Source of the DNA: Polaromonas sp. AET17H-212
GTDB taxonomy: Bacteria; Pseudomonadota; Gammaproteobacteria; Burkholderiales; Burkholderiaceae_C
NCBI RefSeq assembly: GCF_002379085.1
Contig: NZ_NBZW01000007.1
Coordinates: forward strand, 1 to 64,000
Length of the DNA stretch: 64,000 nucleotides
Reading direction: 5' to 3'
Position numbers and translations under genes: made by a program. This document shows positions 38,558-47,461 of this stretch, piece after piece; position 1 is the first letter of the stretch, and every line of letters starts with the position of its first letter. The notes below the pieces were generated by a model. It made no database searches. It was given only the letters and a program-made list of their open reading frames with translations, and had not been told where the DNA came from.

Positions 38558-39007
38558 CTAGTCCGCAGCCAGCATCATGCTGGCGCCGGCGACGACGGCG
38601 GCATAGCCCCAGACGCCCTGCGGCTCCTGAGGTTGCTGGCGTGTGACAGGTGGCAGGTCCTGGCCGAATTTGGGCCGGCGCGCATCCAGCACGCGTGCCG
38701 TGCCGTGCTGGGTCAGGAGGGAATCCGTCAGTTTGCACAGCGGCCCACGTGCTACCTGGGTGATGACCTCGTCGCCAGGCGCTTGCAACAGCGGGAGGAC
38801 TTTTGCGAAGACCTGTTCGGCCCACTTGCCGCGCCAGCTGTCACGGGCACTGTTGGTGACCCATTTGCTCACGCGGTGGGTGACGCGCGGCGCGCAGCCC
38901 ACCACGATCCAGCGGGTCGGCGTACGCGCCGGAGCGGACTGCAGCATGGGCGTCAGCATCTTCAGCGCATAGGCGGCTTCATCGATATACACAATCATGG
39001 TGTCCAT
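38558..39007 (-). CDS. Uncharacterised protein, possibly membrane-anchored at its C-terminus
   Basis: A 149-residue protein that I cannot assign to a named family. The start at 39007 is supported by a good AAGGAG site nine bases upstream. Its N-terminal MDTMIVYIDEAAYALKML and a central Arg/Trp-rich region (VTHRVSKWVTNSARDSWRGKW) suggest a soluble, nucleotide-like alpha/beta fold. The C-terminus WGYAAVVAGASMMLAAD is a short hydrophobic tail. It lies 82 bases downstream of the riboswitch-controlled TerC gene on the same strand, with a CGGGCTG/CAGCCCG hairpin at 39044-39064 between them, so it may be part of the same metal-responsive transcript. Confidence 0.75.
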   Translation of the reverse strand: MDTMIVYIDEAAYALKMLTPMLQSAPARTPTRWIVVGCAPRVTHRVSKWVTNSARDSWRGKWAEQVFAKVLPLLQAPGDEVITQVARGPLCKLTDSLLTQHGTARVLDARRPKFGQDLPPVTRQQPQEPQGVWGYAAVVAGASMMLAAD

Positions 39008-39089
39008 AAAGTTCTCCTTGGTTTTACGTGCTATTTGGACTTTCGGGCTGCGATGCACAGCCCGCAGGGCCTGTGCGGTGCTCTGGTGT

Positions 39090-39812
39090 TCATTCGGTGA
39101 CGAGTTTGTTGTCCTGCCGGGATTTGCTCCTGCGGGTGACCCACCAGCCTGCACCCAGCACGCCGGCGACGGCGACGGCATAGGTGCCCCACTGTGCTGC
39201 GGTATGCAGGAGCTCGGTCGCGGAATCGGGGCCGCCGTAAAGGATGTCCAGCAGGGGCTCACTGACAATCATCTTGGCAGCGGTGAAGGCCAGCACAGCC
39301 GCGCCGATATTGATGATGGCCGGGAAGCGCTCCACCAGCTTGAGCACCATGGTGCTGCCGAACACCACGATCGGGATGCTGATCAGCAGGCCGATGATGA
39401 CCAGGTCAAACGCGCCATGAGCCGCGCCCGCCACGCCCAGCACATTGTCGATACCCATCAACGCGTCGGCCACCACAATGGTTTTCATCGCACCCCAGAA
39501 GGTGTTGGCGACGGGGCCGTCATGTTCCTTGTCGCCCTGGTCGGCCAGCAGCTTGTAGGCAATCCACAGCAGGCCGAGGCCACCAACAAGCATCAGGCCG
39601 GGGATCTTGAGCAGCCAGACCACGCCCACGGTCATCGCCGAACGGACAACAATGGCGCCCACCGTGCCCCAGACGATGGCCTTTTTTTGCAGATGGGAGG
39701 GCAGGTTGCGCGCGGCCAGCGCTATCACGATGGCGTTGTCGCCGGCCAGTACGAGATCGATCAGGATGATGGCCAGCAGGGCCGACCACCAGGGGGTGGA
39801 AAAAAGTTCCAT
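39090..39812 (-). CDS. TerC-family membrane protein under a Mn2+ riboswitch (second copy)
   Basis: A 240-residue protein with about seven membrane segments and the TerC motifs LAGDNAIVIALAA (23-35) and ADALMGIDNVLGVA near 113-126. It is a paralogue of the protein at 23408-24112 but clearly different in sequence. A yybP-ykoY aptamer lies 138 bases upstream on the same strand. Genes of this class (E. coli alx, B. subtilis ykoY) are induced by Mn2+, and TerC proteins are implicated in Mn2+ export or metal supply to exported enzymes, so a manganese role is well supported. AAGTGAG precedes the ATG at 39812. Confidence 0.93.
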   Translation of the reverse strand: MELFSTPWWSALLAIILIDLVLAGDNAIVIALAARNLPSHLQKKAIVWGTVGAIVVRSAMTVGVVWLLKIPGLMLVGGLGLLWIAYKLLADQGDKEHDGPVANTFWGAMKTIVVADALMGIDNVLGVAGAAHGAFDLVIIGLLISIPIVVFGSTMVLKLVERFPAIINIGAAVLAFTAAKMIVSEPLLDILYGGPDSATELLHTAAQWGTYAVAVAGVLGAGWWVTRRSKSRQDNKLVTE

Positions 39813-39846
39813 GTTCTGCTCACTTCGCTATCCGAGTTTTGACCTT

Positions 39847-39868
39847 GGAAATCCACATGCGGATTTCC
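39847..39868 (-). promoter_or_regulatory. Hairpin in the TerC leader (possible riboswitch expression platform)
   Basis: GGAAATCC (39847-39854) and GGATTTCC (39861-39868) form a perfect 8-bp stem with a 6-base loop, 34 bases before the TerC ATG on the minus strand. A second stem of the GCAGCA/TGCTGC type lies near 39901-39920. One or both may switch with the aptamer; there is no T tract, so translational control is more likely than termination. Confidence 0.45.
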
Positions 39869-39949
39869 GCTTCGTTGAAGCTGGACGGGTCAGTGAGTGA
39901 TGCAGCAGCTTGTTGCTGCGGACGCCTCGATCAAACCCGTGCAGGTTTC

Positions 39950-40100
39950 AATCGAAGGTCTGGCTCGACATGCAGTGTCGCTGCATGTCCAGCAAGCCGG
40001 AAGCGTGAGCTTCGTAATGACGACTTGCCGAAGCGATTTTGCTGTTGTGATGTTTTATCTTGTAATGCAGCAAAACGAGGGAGTTACTCCCCTTCGTAAA
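39950..40100 (-). ncRNA. yybP-ykoY manganese riboswitch
   Basis: On the minus strand the leader reads CGAAGGGGAGTAAC (about 40096 to 40083), then GTCGTCATTACG in the middle and CCAGACCTTCGATTG at the 3' side. CGAAGG (complement of 40091-40096) pairs with CCTTCG (complement of 39953-39958) to close the P1 stem. GGGGAGTA, the GTCGTCA segment and the AGACCTT 3' side are the conserved hallmarks of the yybP-ykoY aptamer that binds Mn2+. It precedes a TerC gene, the classic downstream gene. The exact ends are approximate. Confidence 0.88.
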
Positions 40101-40290
40101 CGTATTGGACAACAAAACCGTCCGTTTTGCAAATCGACTTCGCCAAGGCCCGCGGGGTGCCCCGAAAAAACCTGCAGCGCCGCGTCGGCCATCCGCTTGG
40201 CCGATAATCCACCAACCAGCCCGAAGCAGCCACCGTCATCGGCGCTGTGGCCCTTGTTGGGCGCCCACTTTCTCCCTATTCCCCATCCGC

Positions 40291-40731
40291 ATGCCTGGCA
40301 TCCACATCACCGACATTGAAGCGGCCATCAACTACTGGCGCGAGAAAAAGCCGTCGCCTGACGGCATCACGCTCGCGCCCGAGCTGCGTGCGCTGGCCGA
40401 GGTGTATGCCCTGCTGGTGTTCTACCGCGAGGAGGAGGCCGACGAGGCCGGTTTTCCACCTCGGGCCATGGCAGCCTGGCGCGCCTGGTACGACACGACC
40501 GCCGACACGCCCTGCATCGCCATCTGCTCGACCAGCCAGGGTGACGAACTGTGCAAGGGCTGTGGGCGCACCTTCGAGGAGGTGCAGCGCTGGCCCGAAA
40601 TGAGCCCGGCCGCCAAGCGCGGGACCTGGCGGCGCATCACGCAGGAAGACACGGCCTGGCGTTTTGGCCGTTATGCCGACCGTGCGCTGGAAAAGAAGGA
40701 CAAGCAGGACGCGCCGCGGCAGTCCGCCTGA
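40291..40731 (+). CDS. DUF3717-DUF1289 small cysteine-containing protein
   Basis: A 146-residue protein with two small domains. The first (about 3-65) starts IHITDIEAAINYWREKKPSP and matches DUF3717 of betaproteobacteria. The second (about 78-130) has PCIAICSTSQGDELCKGCGR followed by TFEEVQRWPEMSPAAKRGTW, the DUF1289 pattern with Cys residues likely to bind a metal. The ATG at 40291 is chosen because the recognised domain starts there; the upstream frame to 40105 is low-complexity and overlaps the 5' region opposite the riboswitch. Its function is unknown; DUF1289 proteins are often found near envelope and redox genes. Confidence 0.85.
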   Translation: MPGIHITDIEAAINYWREKKPSPDGITLAPELRALAEVYALLVFYREEEADEAGFPPRAMAAWRAWYDTTADTPCIAICSTSQGDELCKGCGRTFEEVQRWPEMSPAAKRGTWRRITQEDTAWRFGRYADRALEKKDKQDAPRQSA

Positions 40732-40740
40732 CCCCGGATT

Positions 40741-40799
40741 TGAAGCCTTTTTGGCCTCCAGCCCTTCTACAGCAGGCGCAGGCAGCTATTAATTCAGGA
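40741..40799 (+). repeat. Short intergenic repeat, family 1 (copy C)
   Basis: TGAAGCCTTTTTGGCCTCCAG at the left contains a small GCC-TTTTT-GGC hairpin. CTCCAGCCC (40756-40764) and GGCAGCTATTAA (40781-40792) are the family words. It ends directly at the AGGAG that serves as ribosome binding site for the DUF2007 gene. Confidence 0.7.
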
Positions 40800-40812
40800 G
40801 TAAACTGGACGC

Positions 40813-41121
40813 ATGCTCCGACTTGCCCGTGCCCCCAACATTGCCATCGCGGCGCTCTGGGCCGATGTACTGCAGCAGGCAGGCTTTTCGGCCACGGTGC
40901 AGCGCTATTTTCTCGGCAGCGTGGCGGGGGAGTTGCCGCCAGACCAGTGCCAGCCCGAAGTCTGGCTGACCCACGACCACGAAAAGCCCCGCGCCGAGGC
41001 CTTGCTGCACAGCCTGCAAAACCTGCCGCAACGCCGATGGCTCTGCGCCTGCGGCGAAACGGTGGAGGGCGGCTTTGAGCAGTGCTGGTCCTGTGGCGCC
41101 GACATGCCGGAACCTGCCTGA
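40813..41121 (+). CDS. DUF2007-like protein with C-terminal zinc ribbon
   Basis: A 102-residue protein. The first 65 residues (RLARAPNIAIAALWADVLQQ then AGFSATVQRYFLGSVAGELP) match DUF2007, a small fold related to signal-transducing PII-like or chaperone-type domains. The end has CACGETVEGGFEQCWSCGAD, a four-cysteine zinc ribbon. AGGAG lies 13 bases before the ATG, inside or next to a repeat copy. It sits between two repeats and converges on purB. No specific function is known. Confidence 0.8.
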   Translation: MLRLARAPNIAIAALWADVLQQAGFSATVQRYFLGSVAGELPPDQCQPEVWLTHDHEKPRAEALLHSLQNLPQRRWLCACGETVEGGFEQCWSCGADMPEPA

Positions 41122-41169
41122 AAACGAAGGCTCAGGACGCGAACGGACGTGGGCGGGTGTCTCAAACCA

Positions 41170-41262
41170 AGCAGGGGCCGCGGAACCGGCTTAGCCGGGC
41201 CGCAGGCGCAGCGGCCCCCTCGGGGGGCAGGAAGCTACACGCAGTGAGCGACCGTGGGGGCC
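41170..41262 (-). repeat. GC-rich intergenic repeat, family 2 (copy 3)
   Basis: Nearly identical to copy 2 over its length (GCAGGGGCCGCGG, CCGGGCCGCAGG, CCCCCTCGGGGGG, GAGCGACCGTGGGGGC). On the minus strand it begins three bases after the purB stop codon. Confidence 0.8.
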
Positions 41263-41265
41263 TGT

Positions 41266-42768
<1,503 letters not shown>

Positions 42769-42838
42769 CTAAGCTATTTTGCTCGAGGTATCCGACCCCC
42801 AAGCCCCAAGCCCCAGGGCCCACGACAAAAGATTGACT

Positions 42839-43465
42839 ATGAAACTCATTGGATCCTACGGCAGCCCTTATGTGCGCAAAGTGCGCATCGTGATGGCCGA
42901 AAAAAAGCTCGACTACCACTTCGTCATTGAAGACGTCTGGGCTGCGGGCACGACCATGTCCGAATCCAATCCGCTGGGCAAGGTGCCCTGTCTGGTCATG
43001 GAAGGCGCCAACGGGTCGGAAGAAGCCGTGTTCGACTCGCGTGTGATCGTTGAATACCTGGACACACTGTCGCCGGTCGGCAAGCTGATTCCGGTGCAGG
43101 GCCGCGAACGCGCCGAGGTGAAGACCTGGGAAGCACTGGCCGACGGCCTGCTCGACGCGGCCATCCTGGCCCGGCTGGAGGCCACCTGGGCCGGCCGTGA
43201 CGACAAGCAGCGTTGCCAGGCCTGGATTGACCGCCAGATGAACAAGATCGACACGACCGTGCGGGCCATGAGCACCGGCCTGGGCGACAAGCCTTTTTGC
43301 AGCGGCATCCACCTGAGCCTGTCCGACATCGCCGTCGGTTGCGCGCTCGGTTACCTGGACTTCCGTTTTCCGCAGATCGACTGGCGCACGCCCCACCCCA
43401 ACCTGACCCGGCTGTATGACAAGCTGGCGCAGCGGCCGAGTTTTGTCGACACCCTGCCTTCCTGA
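42839..43465 (+). CDS. Glutathione S-transferase family protein
   Basis: A 208-residue protein. The N-terminal thioredoxin-like domain (1-80) starts MKLIGSYGSPYVRKVRIVMA and includes NPLGKVPCL near 44-52 and the glutathione-binding DSRVIVEYLD near 66-75. The helical C-terminal domain contains LSDIAVGCALGYLDFRF near 160-176. The serine of YGSPYVRKV takes the place of the catalytic residue in this beta/zeta-like class. The ATG at 42839 is chosen from the family start. The substrate is unknown. It is followed by copies of both repeat families. Confidence 0.92.
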   Translation: MKLIGSYGSPYVRKVRIVMAEKKLDYHFVIEDVWAAGTTMSESNPLGKVPCLVMEGANGSEEAVFDSRVIVEYLDTLSPVGKLIPVQGRERAEVKTWEALADGLLDAAILARLEATWAGRDDKQRCQAWIDRQMNKIDTTVRAMSTGLGDKPFCSGIHLSLSDIAVGCALGYLDFRFPQIDWRTPHPNLTRLYDKLAQRPSFVDTLPS

Positions 43466-43477
43466 GTTTTTACGCAA

Positions 43478-43528
43478 AATCACGCTCCAGCCCATGACGG
43501 ATGGGCGCAGTCAGCTATAAAAACAGGA
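43478..43528 (+). repeat. Short intergenic repeat, family 1 (copy D)
   Basis: CGCTCCAGCCC (43483-43493) and CAGTCAGCTATAAAAA (43508-43523) are the family words, with CATGACGGATGGGCG forming the variable middle. It lies just after the GST gene and directly before family 2 copy 4. Confidence 0.65.
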
Positions 43529-43551
43529 GCGACTGCGGCAGCTCTCCAACC

Positions 43552-43665
43552 CAGCAGGGGCCGCGGATCCAGCTTTGCCGGTCCGCAGGCGCCAGAAGCG
43601 AAGCCTCTGGCGAGCGGCGGCCTGCAAGGTGCAGGGAGTTACACGAAGTGAACGACCGTGGGGGC
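43552..43665 (-). repeat. GC-rich intergenic repeat, family 2 (copy 4, variant)
   Basis: This copy keeps the outer words (GCAGGGGCCGCGG, TTTGCCGGTCCGCAGGCG and GAACGACCGTGGGGGC). The central C6-G6 hairpin is replaced by CCAGAAGCGAAGCCTCTGG, itself a hairpin, plus GCGGCCTGCAAGGTGCAG. On the minus strand it begins inside the TAG stop of the NTF2-like gene, as copy 2 does for argC. Confidence 0.7.
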
Positions 43666-44105
43666 TACGTCCCAGCGCGTTTTTTCAGCCAGCGCATCAG
43701 GCTGCCCAGCAGCGGCAGCTTTTCATACAGCTCCTCGGCCGCGTCCCAGTAGTCGCGGTGGCGCGTCACCAGGCCGGCCTCGTTGAAGCTGATGTGCGAG
43801 GCGCCGCGTATGGTCTGCAATGGCTGGGGCCCGCTCCGCCTGAAATAAAACTCGAAATTCCAGGTCAGGAAACACTGACTGCCGTCGACCACCTGGGCCG
43901 TCACCACAAAACGCGGCTGGTCCAGTGCCACGTACATGTGGCTGAAGATCTGCTGCACCTGCGCCAGGCCCTGCACCTCGTTGAACGGGTCCTTGAACCA
44001 GGTGTCGGCCGCATAGAACTCGCCCATGCGCGCAACGCCGGTCGGGCTCAGGGTTTCAAAAAAATGCACCAGTGGCGCGACCTTGGCATGTGGGGTTGGG
44101 GTCAT
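43665..44105 (-). CDS. NTF2-like (SnoaL-fold) protein
   Basis: A 146-residue alpha+beta-barrel protein of the nuclear transport factor 2-like superfamily. It has FYAADTWFKDPFNEVQG near 30-46 and FLTWNFEFYFRR near 78-89. It is the distal gene of the minus-strand cluster, 7 bases after the SDR gene. An NTF2-like protein next to an SDR is a recurrent pair in the light- and stress-induced lipid clusters that I know from pseudomonads (general recall, not checked). The enzymatic role is unknown. Confidence 0.85.
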   Translation of the reverse strand: MTPTPHAKVAPLVHFFETLSPTGVARMGEFYAADTWFKDPFNEVQGLAQVQQIFSHMYVALDQPRFVVTAQVVDGSQCFLTWNFEFYFRRSGPQPLQTIRGASHISFNEAGLVTRHRDYWDAAEELYEKLPLLGSLMRWLKKRAGT

Positions 44106-44112
44106 GGGGTGC

Positions 44113-44883
44113 TCACAGACCGGTGAATTTCCGGATCGCCGGAAAATACAGCGCGTAGGGCAGGACGCGCAAGGTTTTCATCCAGAGCGTGAACCGTTTC
44201 GGAAAGTGGATCTCGAACTGGCCCCGCGCCCAGCCAGCCAGGATCTCCGTCGCCGCCTGGGCCGGGCTGAGCAGGGCCGGCATGCTGAACCGGTTGCCGG
44301 CGGTCAGCGGTGTTTCGACAAAACCCGGGTTGACCAGGCTCACCCCCACGCCGCTGGCCTGCAGGTCCAGGTACAGGGTTTCGGCCAGGTTGATCAGCGC
44401 CGCCTTGGTCGGGCCGTAGGCCAGGCTTTGCGGCAGGCCGCGGTAGCCGGCCACGCTGCCGACCAGGCTGAGGTGACCACTGCCGCGTTGCAGCATCGCC
44501 GGCAAGACCGCGTCGAGCACATACAGGGCCCCCACATAGTTGACCTGCTGGTGCCTGAGCATGTCCGCCAGGTCGAAGCCAGTGGCGCGTTGTTCCCGGT
44601 AGTAACCCGCGCAATACATCATCAGGTCCAGCGGCCCCTGGGCCAGCAGCGATTGCGCCGCGGCTTGCACGGCAACCGCATCCGACGCGTCGAGCATCAA
44701 GGCTTGCGCGCCGGGATGGGCGGCCGCAAAGGCTTCCAGCGCGGCGCCATTGCGGGCGGACACCACGACCCTGGCGCCGGCCGCATGCAGCGCATGCGCC
44801 GTGGCCTGGCCAATGCCGCTGGAGGCGCCGACCAGCCACACGGTTTTGCCGCGCCAGTCACGAAGGGGAAGGTTGTACGGCAT
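44113..44883 (-). CDS. Short-chain dehydrogenase/reductase
   Basis: A 256-residue SDR. The nucleotide-binding motif is GASSGIGQAT (19-28), the NAG-equivalent is YCAGYYREQ near 87-95, and the catalytic Ser-Tyr-Lys is in SLVGSVAGYRG and AYGPTKAAL near 133-155. LVNPGFVETPLT near 180 is also typical. It uses NAD(P)H on an unknown, probably lipid-derived or small carbonyl substrate. It is separated from the upstream DUF3833 gene by a family 1 repeat but runs in the same direction and belongs with that cluster by comparison with known gene orders. Confidence 0.92.
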   Translation of the reverse strand: MPYNLPLRDWRGKTVWLVGASSGIGQATAHALHAAGARVVVSARNGAALEAFAAAHPGAQALMLDASDAVAVQAAAQSLLAQGPLDLMMYCAGYYREQRATGFDLADMLRHQQVNYVGALYVLDAVLPAMLQRGSGHLSLVGSVAGYRGLPQSLAYGPTKAALINLAETLYLDLQASGVGVSLVNPGFVETPLTAGNRFSMPALLSPAQAATEILAGWARGQFEIHFPKRFTLWMKTLRVLPYALYFPAIRKFTGL

Positions 44884-44900
44884 GGGGCTGTTTTGTTATA

Positions 44901-44957
44901 AAAATGATAGCTGCTGTCGCAGGTATATAAAGGGCTGCAGTCCTGTTTGGCTTGAAG
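44901..44957 (-). repeat. Short intergenic repeat, family 1 (copy E)
   Basis: Minus-strand copy: CTGCAGCCCTTTATATACC then GCGACAGCAGCTATCATTTT. It lies between the DUF3833 gene and the SDR gene and may be the reason these are 87 bases apart while the rest of the cluster overlaps. Confidence 0.65.
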
Positions 44958-44970
44958 TGGCGAAGCCTGG

Positions 44971-45531
44971 TCAGCGCTTCACGAAGGACAGCGTGACCTC
45001 GCCGAGCCGGACGCCGAACTTGCTCATCACCGCCTTGTTCAGCAGCACCTTGTCGTTCATCAGGTACATCCAGTCGTCGAACTGCACCTCGATCACGCGG
45101 CCGTCGACCGGCAGCTTGAGCGTGTAGCCCCAGCGGAAGGCATTGCCCTTTTCCTCGCCGGCGGCTTCCCCCCGCACATCGGCGGCGGTGCCGGTGTAGC
45201 GGCCGTCGGGCGTGCGTTTGAGCGTCCAGACCCGGCGGTCCGTGCTGCCGTCGGAGTAGGTGAAGGCTTCGTCGAGCACACCGGTCTCCGCGCCCGGCGG
45301 GCCCTGCCAGCTGCAGGTCATGACCACGGTGAAACGTTTGACGACCTTGCCCGAGCGGTCGGTGAACACGCCGTACGCATCGACCGTGCCGTTGAAATAC
45401 CGGCGCATGTCGAGCACCGGTTTTTCGGCGGCGTAGTCGTTGATCTGCGGGCCGGCGCAGCCCGTCAGACCGACCAGCAGGGGAAGGGACAGGGCGAGCG
45501 CGGCGGCGCCCCGGTGGAGAAAGTGCTTCAT
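44971..45531 (-). CDS. DUF3833 lipoprotein
   Basis: A 186-residue protein with a lipoprotein signal: MKHFLHRGAA then LLVGLTGC with Cys25 as the lipidated residue. The mature part matches DUF3833: a lipocalin-like beta-rich domain with YFNGTVDAYGVFTDRSGKVV near 45-64 and FQFDDWMYLMND-type features (VQFDDWMYLMND) near 148-159. It would sit in the periplasm attached to a membrane. The start ATG at 45531 overlaps the MFS stop by ATGA. DUF3833 genes commonly accompany Cfa-like and DUF1365 genes, as here. Confidence 0.9.
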   Translation of the reverse strand: MKHFLHRGAAALALSLPLLVGLTGCAGPQINDYAAEKPVLDMRRYFNGTVDAYGVFTDRSGKVVKRFTVVMTCSWQGPPGAETGVLDEAFTYSDGSTDRRVWTLKRTPDGRYTGTAADVRGEAAGEEKGNAFRWGYTLKLPVDGRVIEVQFDDWMYLMNDKVLLNKAVMSKFGVRLGEVTLSFVKR

Positions 45532-46814
45532 GGTGGGACCCCTTGCGGGTGTTTGATGACAAGAAAATACAGGCAGGCCGCAGCCGCCAGCTTGAGCAGG
45601 CAGGGCAGCACGCAATACGCCACCAGCAGGGCGTTGAGCGCCTGCGCGTCGCGCGCGCCCGGCGCGTAGCCGAACAGGCTGAGCAGCGGCAGCGCCAGGC
45701 CGGCGGCCAGCGCCAGGTTGAGCTTGATGGCGAAATTCCACCAGCCGAAGTAAGCGCCTTCGGCCCGGCCCGACTGGCCGTTGGCCTGGATCACGCCGGC
45801 CAGCAGCGCGCCGGGCAGCGCCAGGTCGGTGCCCAGTGCGATGCCGGACAGCGCGCAGACGATCACAAAACCCGCGGTGTCCCCGGCCACGATCTGCGTC
45901 GCCCAGCCGAAGGTGGCAATCGCCAGAACCATGCCCAGCAGCCAGGTGGGCGCCAGCCCGATGCGTTTGACCAGCGCCAGCCACAGCGGGATGGAGAGGG
46001 CCGCGCTCACGAAATAACTGCCCAGAAACAGCGGCTCCTGGCTGGCCGGCGCCTGCAGCCGGTCCTGGATGAAAAACAGCACCAGGGTCGCCGGCACCGC
46101 GCTGGCCGTGCCGTTGAGCAGGAAGACCGCGAGCAGGCGGCGAAAGCCCGGCTGGCGAAACGGCAGCCAGATCGACGTCGCCATCTGGGGGCCCGCGGAT
46201 GCCTGCTGCGGCACCGGCCGGTCGGCGCGCGTCCAGGCCAGCCAGCCAACCGCCAGGGCCACAAAAAACAGCGCGGTGCTGGCCGGCAACCCGAACACGA
46301 CCGGCGTGATCGACGCGAGCACCACGCCGACCAGGCCCAGGCCCTCGCGCCAGGCGACGATGCGGCTGCGCTGGCGCTCGTCGCCGCCCAGCATCGCGCC
46401 CCAGGACTGGTGCGACACGCTGAGCGCGCTGTAGCCGGCATAGGTCAGCATCAGCATCAGGCTGGCCCAGACCACCAGCGCCGACGGCGCGCTCACCAGC
46501 GGAAAAAACAGCAGCGCGAAGCCCAGCGCCAGCGCCAGCGCGGCGATGGCGCCCAGCCCCAGCACCGCCCTGGCCGAGCGCGCAAACAGGCGGTCGCTCA
46601 GGCGGCCCAGCAGGGGATCGATCAGCGCGTCGAACAGGCGTGCACCCAGCAGCACCGCGCCCAGGGTGGCCAGCGGCACGCCGAATTCACGGGCGTAGTG
46701 GTTGGGCAGGATCACGTACAGCGGCAGCGCCACAAAAGCCAGCGGCAGGCCCAGCATCCCGTAGGCCAGGCCGTTGCGGGTGCCGAAAGCGCCCGGGGCG
46801 GCGGCAGGGGTCAC
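45528..46814 (-). CDS. MFS transporter (GPH/MelB-like)
   Basis: A 428-residue transporter with 12 predicted membrane helices. Features of the glycoside-pentoside-hexuronide class include LLGARLFDALIDPLLGRLSD near 54-73 and the WWNFAIKLNLALAAG block near 365-379. The start is GTG at 46814, overlapping the stop of the chalcone-isomerase-like gene (GTGA); this avoids a 73-residue non-membrane extension. It lies inside the lipid-modification cluster. The cargo is unknown; a lipid or lipid-precursor role is conceivable because MelB-like MFSD2A and LplT carry lysophospholipids (inference only). Confidence 0.88.
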   Translation of the reverse strand: MTPAAAPGAFGTRNGLAYGMLGLPLAFVALPLYVILPNHYAREFGVPLATLGAVLLGARLFDALIDPLLGRLSDRLFARSARAVLGLGAIAALALALGFALLFFPLVSAPSALVVWASLMLMLTYAGYSALSVSHQSWGAMLGGDERQRSRIVAWREGLGLVGVVLASITPVVFGLPASTALFFVALAVGWLAWTRADRPVPQQASAGPQMATSIWLPFRQPGFRRLLAVFLLNGTASAVPATLVLFFIQDRLQAPASQEPLFLGSYFVSAALSIPLWLALVKRIGLAPTWLLGMVLAIATFGWATQIVAGDTAGFVIVCALSGIALGTDLALPGALLAGVIQANGQSGRAEGAYFGWWNFAIKLNLALAAGLALPLLSLFGYAPGARDAQALNALLVAYCVLPCLLKLAAAACLYFLVIKHPQGVPP

Positions 46815-47461
46815 GGGCCGGCTCCGGCCACCAGTGCATTGCGCAGGCCGGGCTCCGAGGTGCCGGGCGCCAGCCAGATGCCGAAGAAACGCTGGGCGAA
46901 CGCCGCATCGCGGATCTCGCCCAGCGGCTTGCCATTCATCCAGAAAGCCGCCCCCACCCCGGGCCGGTGCACACCCATGATGCGGTCGCCCTTTTTGACA
47001 TCGGGCAGCACCCTGCGCAGCGCGGCCAGCCACTGGTCCGCGAGATCGTCGTTGACCGGCGCGGCGCGGCGCATTTCCGTGATCGAACGTTCGGCGATCG
47101 CCTGGCCTTCAAAGGCGCGCAGGTAGCTGAGCTCCAGCGCCAGCGCCTGGCTGGCAAAGCTGTCCACGCGGAAGCCGGGCGCTGCCCACAGCCGGGCGTC
47201 GTAAACCTGAAAACCGAAAACGCGCAGACGGCCGCCGCCGAGCAATTTCCCCTGCGGCAGCGCCTCCAGCAATTCCGCTGGCCTGGCGCTGCCCGCAGTG
47301 GCTTCGGTGCCGGTTTGCGCGGCCGCCGGCGCGGCGGCGCCGATGCCCAGCGCCAGCGCCAGCAGCAGCGCGCCCGTCAGATCCTGCGCAGTGTGTACTG
47401 CACCACGTCGGTGTTGGCCTGGGCGAAGGCCGCCTCGCAGTAAGCCAGATAGAACTCCCAT
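46811..47461 (-). CDS. Chalcone-isomerase-like exported protein
   Basis: The recognisable part starts near LTGALLLALALGIGAAAPAAAQ, a signal peptide, and continues into a domain with FGFQVYDARLWAAPGF and LELSYLRAFEGQAIAERSIT, the pattern of the bacterial chalcone isomerase family. The start is a problem. The only ATG (47461, 216 residues in total) overlaps the cfa gene by 85 bases and adds about 28 residues before the signal; no ATG, GTG or TTG exists near the expected start. AAGAGG lies 11 bases before that ATG. It probably acts in the periplasm; the bacterial family binds fatty acids or is of unknown function. Confidence 0.78.
   Translation of the reverse strand: MGVLSGLLRGGLRPGQHRRGAVHTAQDLTGALLLALALGIGAAAPAAAQTGTEATAGSARPAELLEALPQGKLLGGGRLRVFGFQVYDARLWAAPGFRVDSFASQALALELSYLRAFEGQAIAERSITEMRRAAPVNDDLADQWLAALRRVLPDVKKGDRIMGVHRPGVGAAFWMNGKPLGEIRDAAFAQRFFGIWLAPGTSEPGLRNALVAGAGP

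Noticed and set aside
45543..47126. Long open frame (527 codons) on the plus strand
   Set aside because: It is the Arg/Gln/His-rich antisense of the MFS gene, with no start signal or domain.
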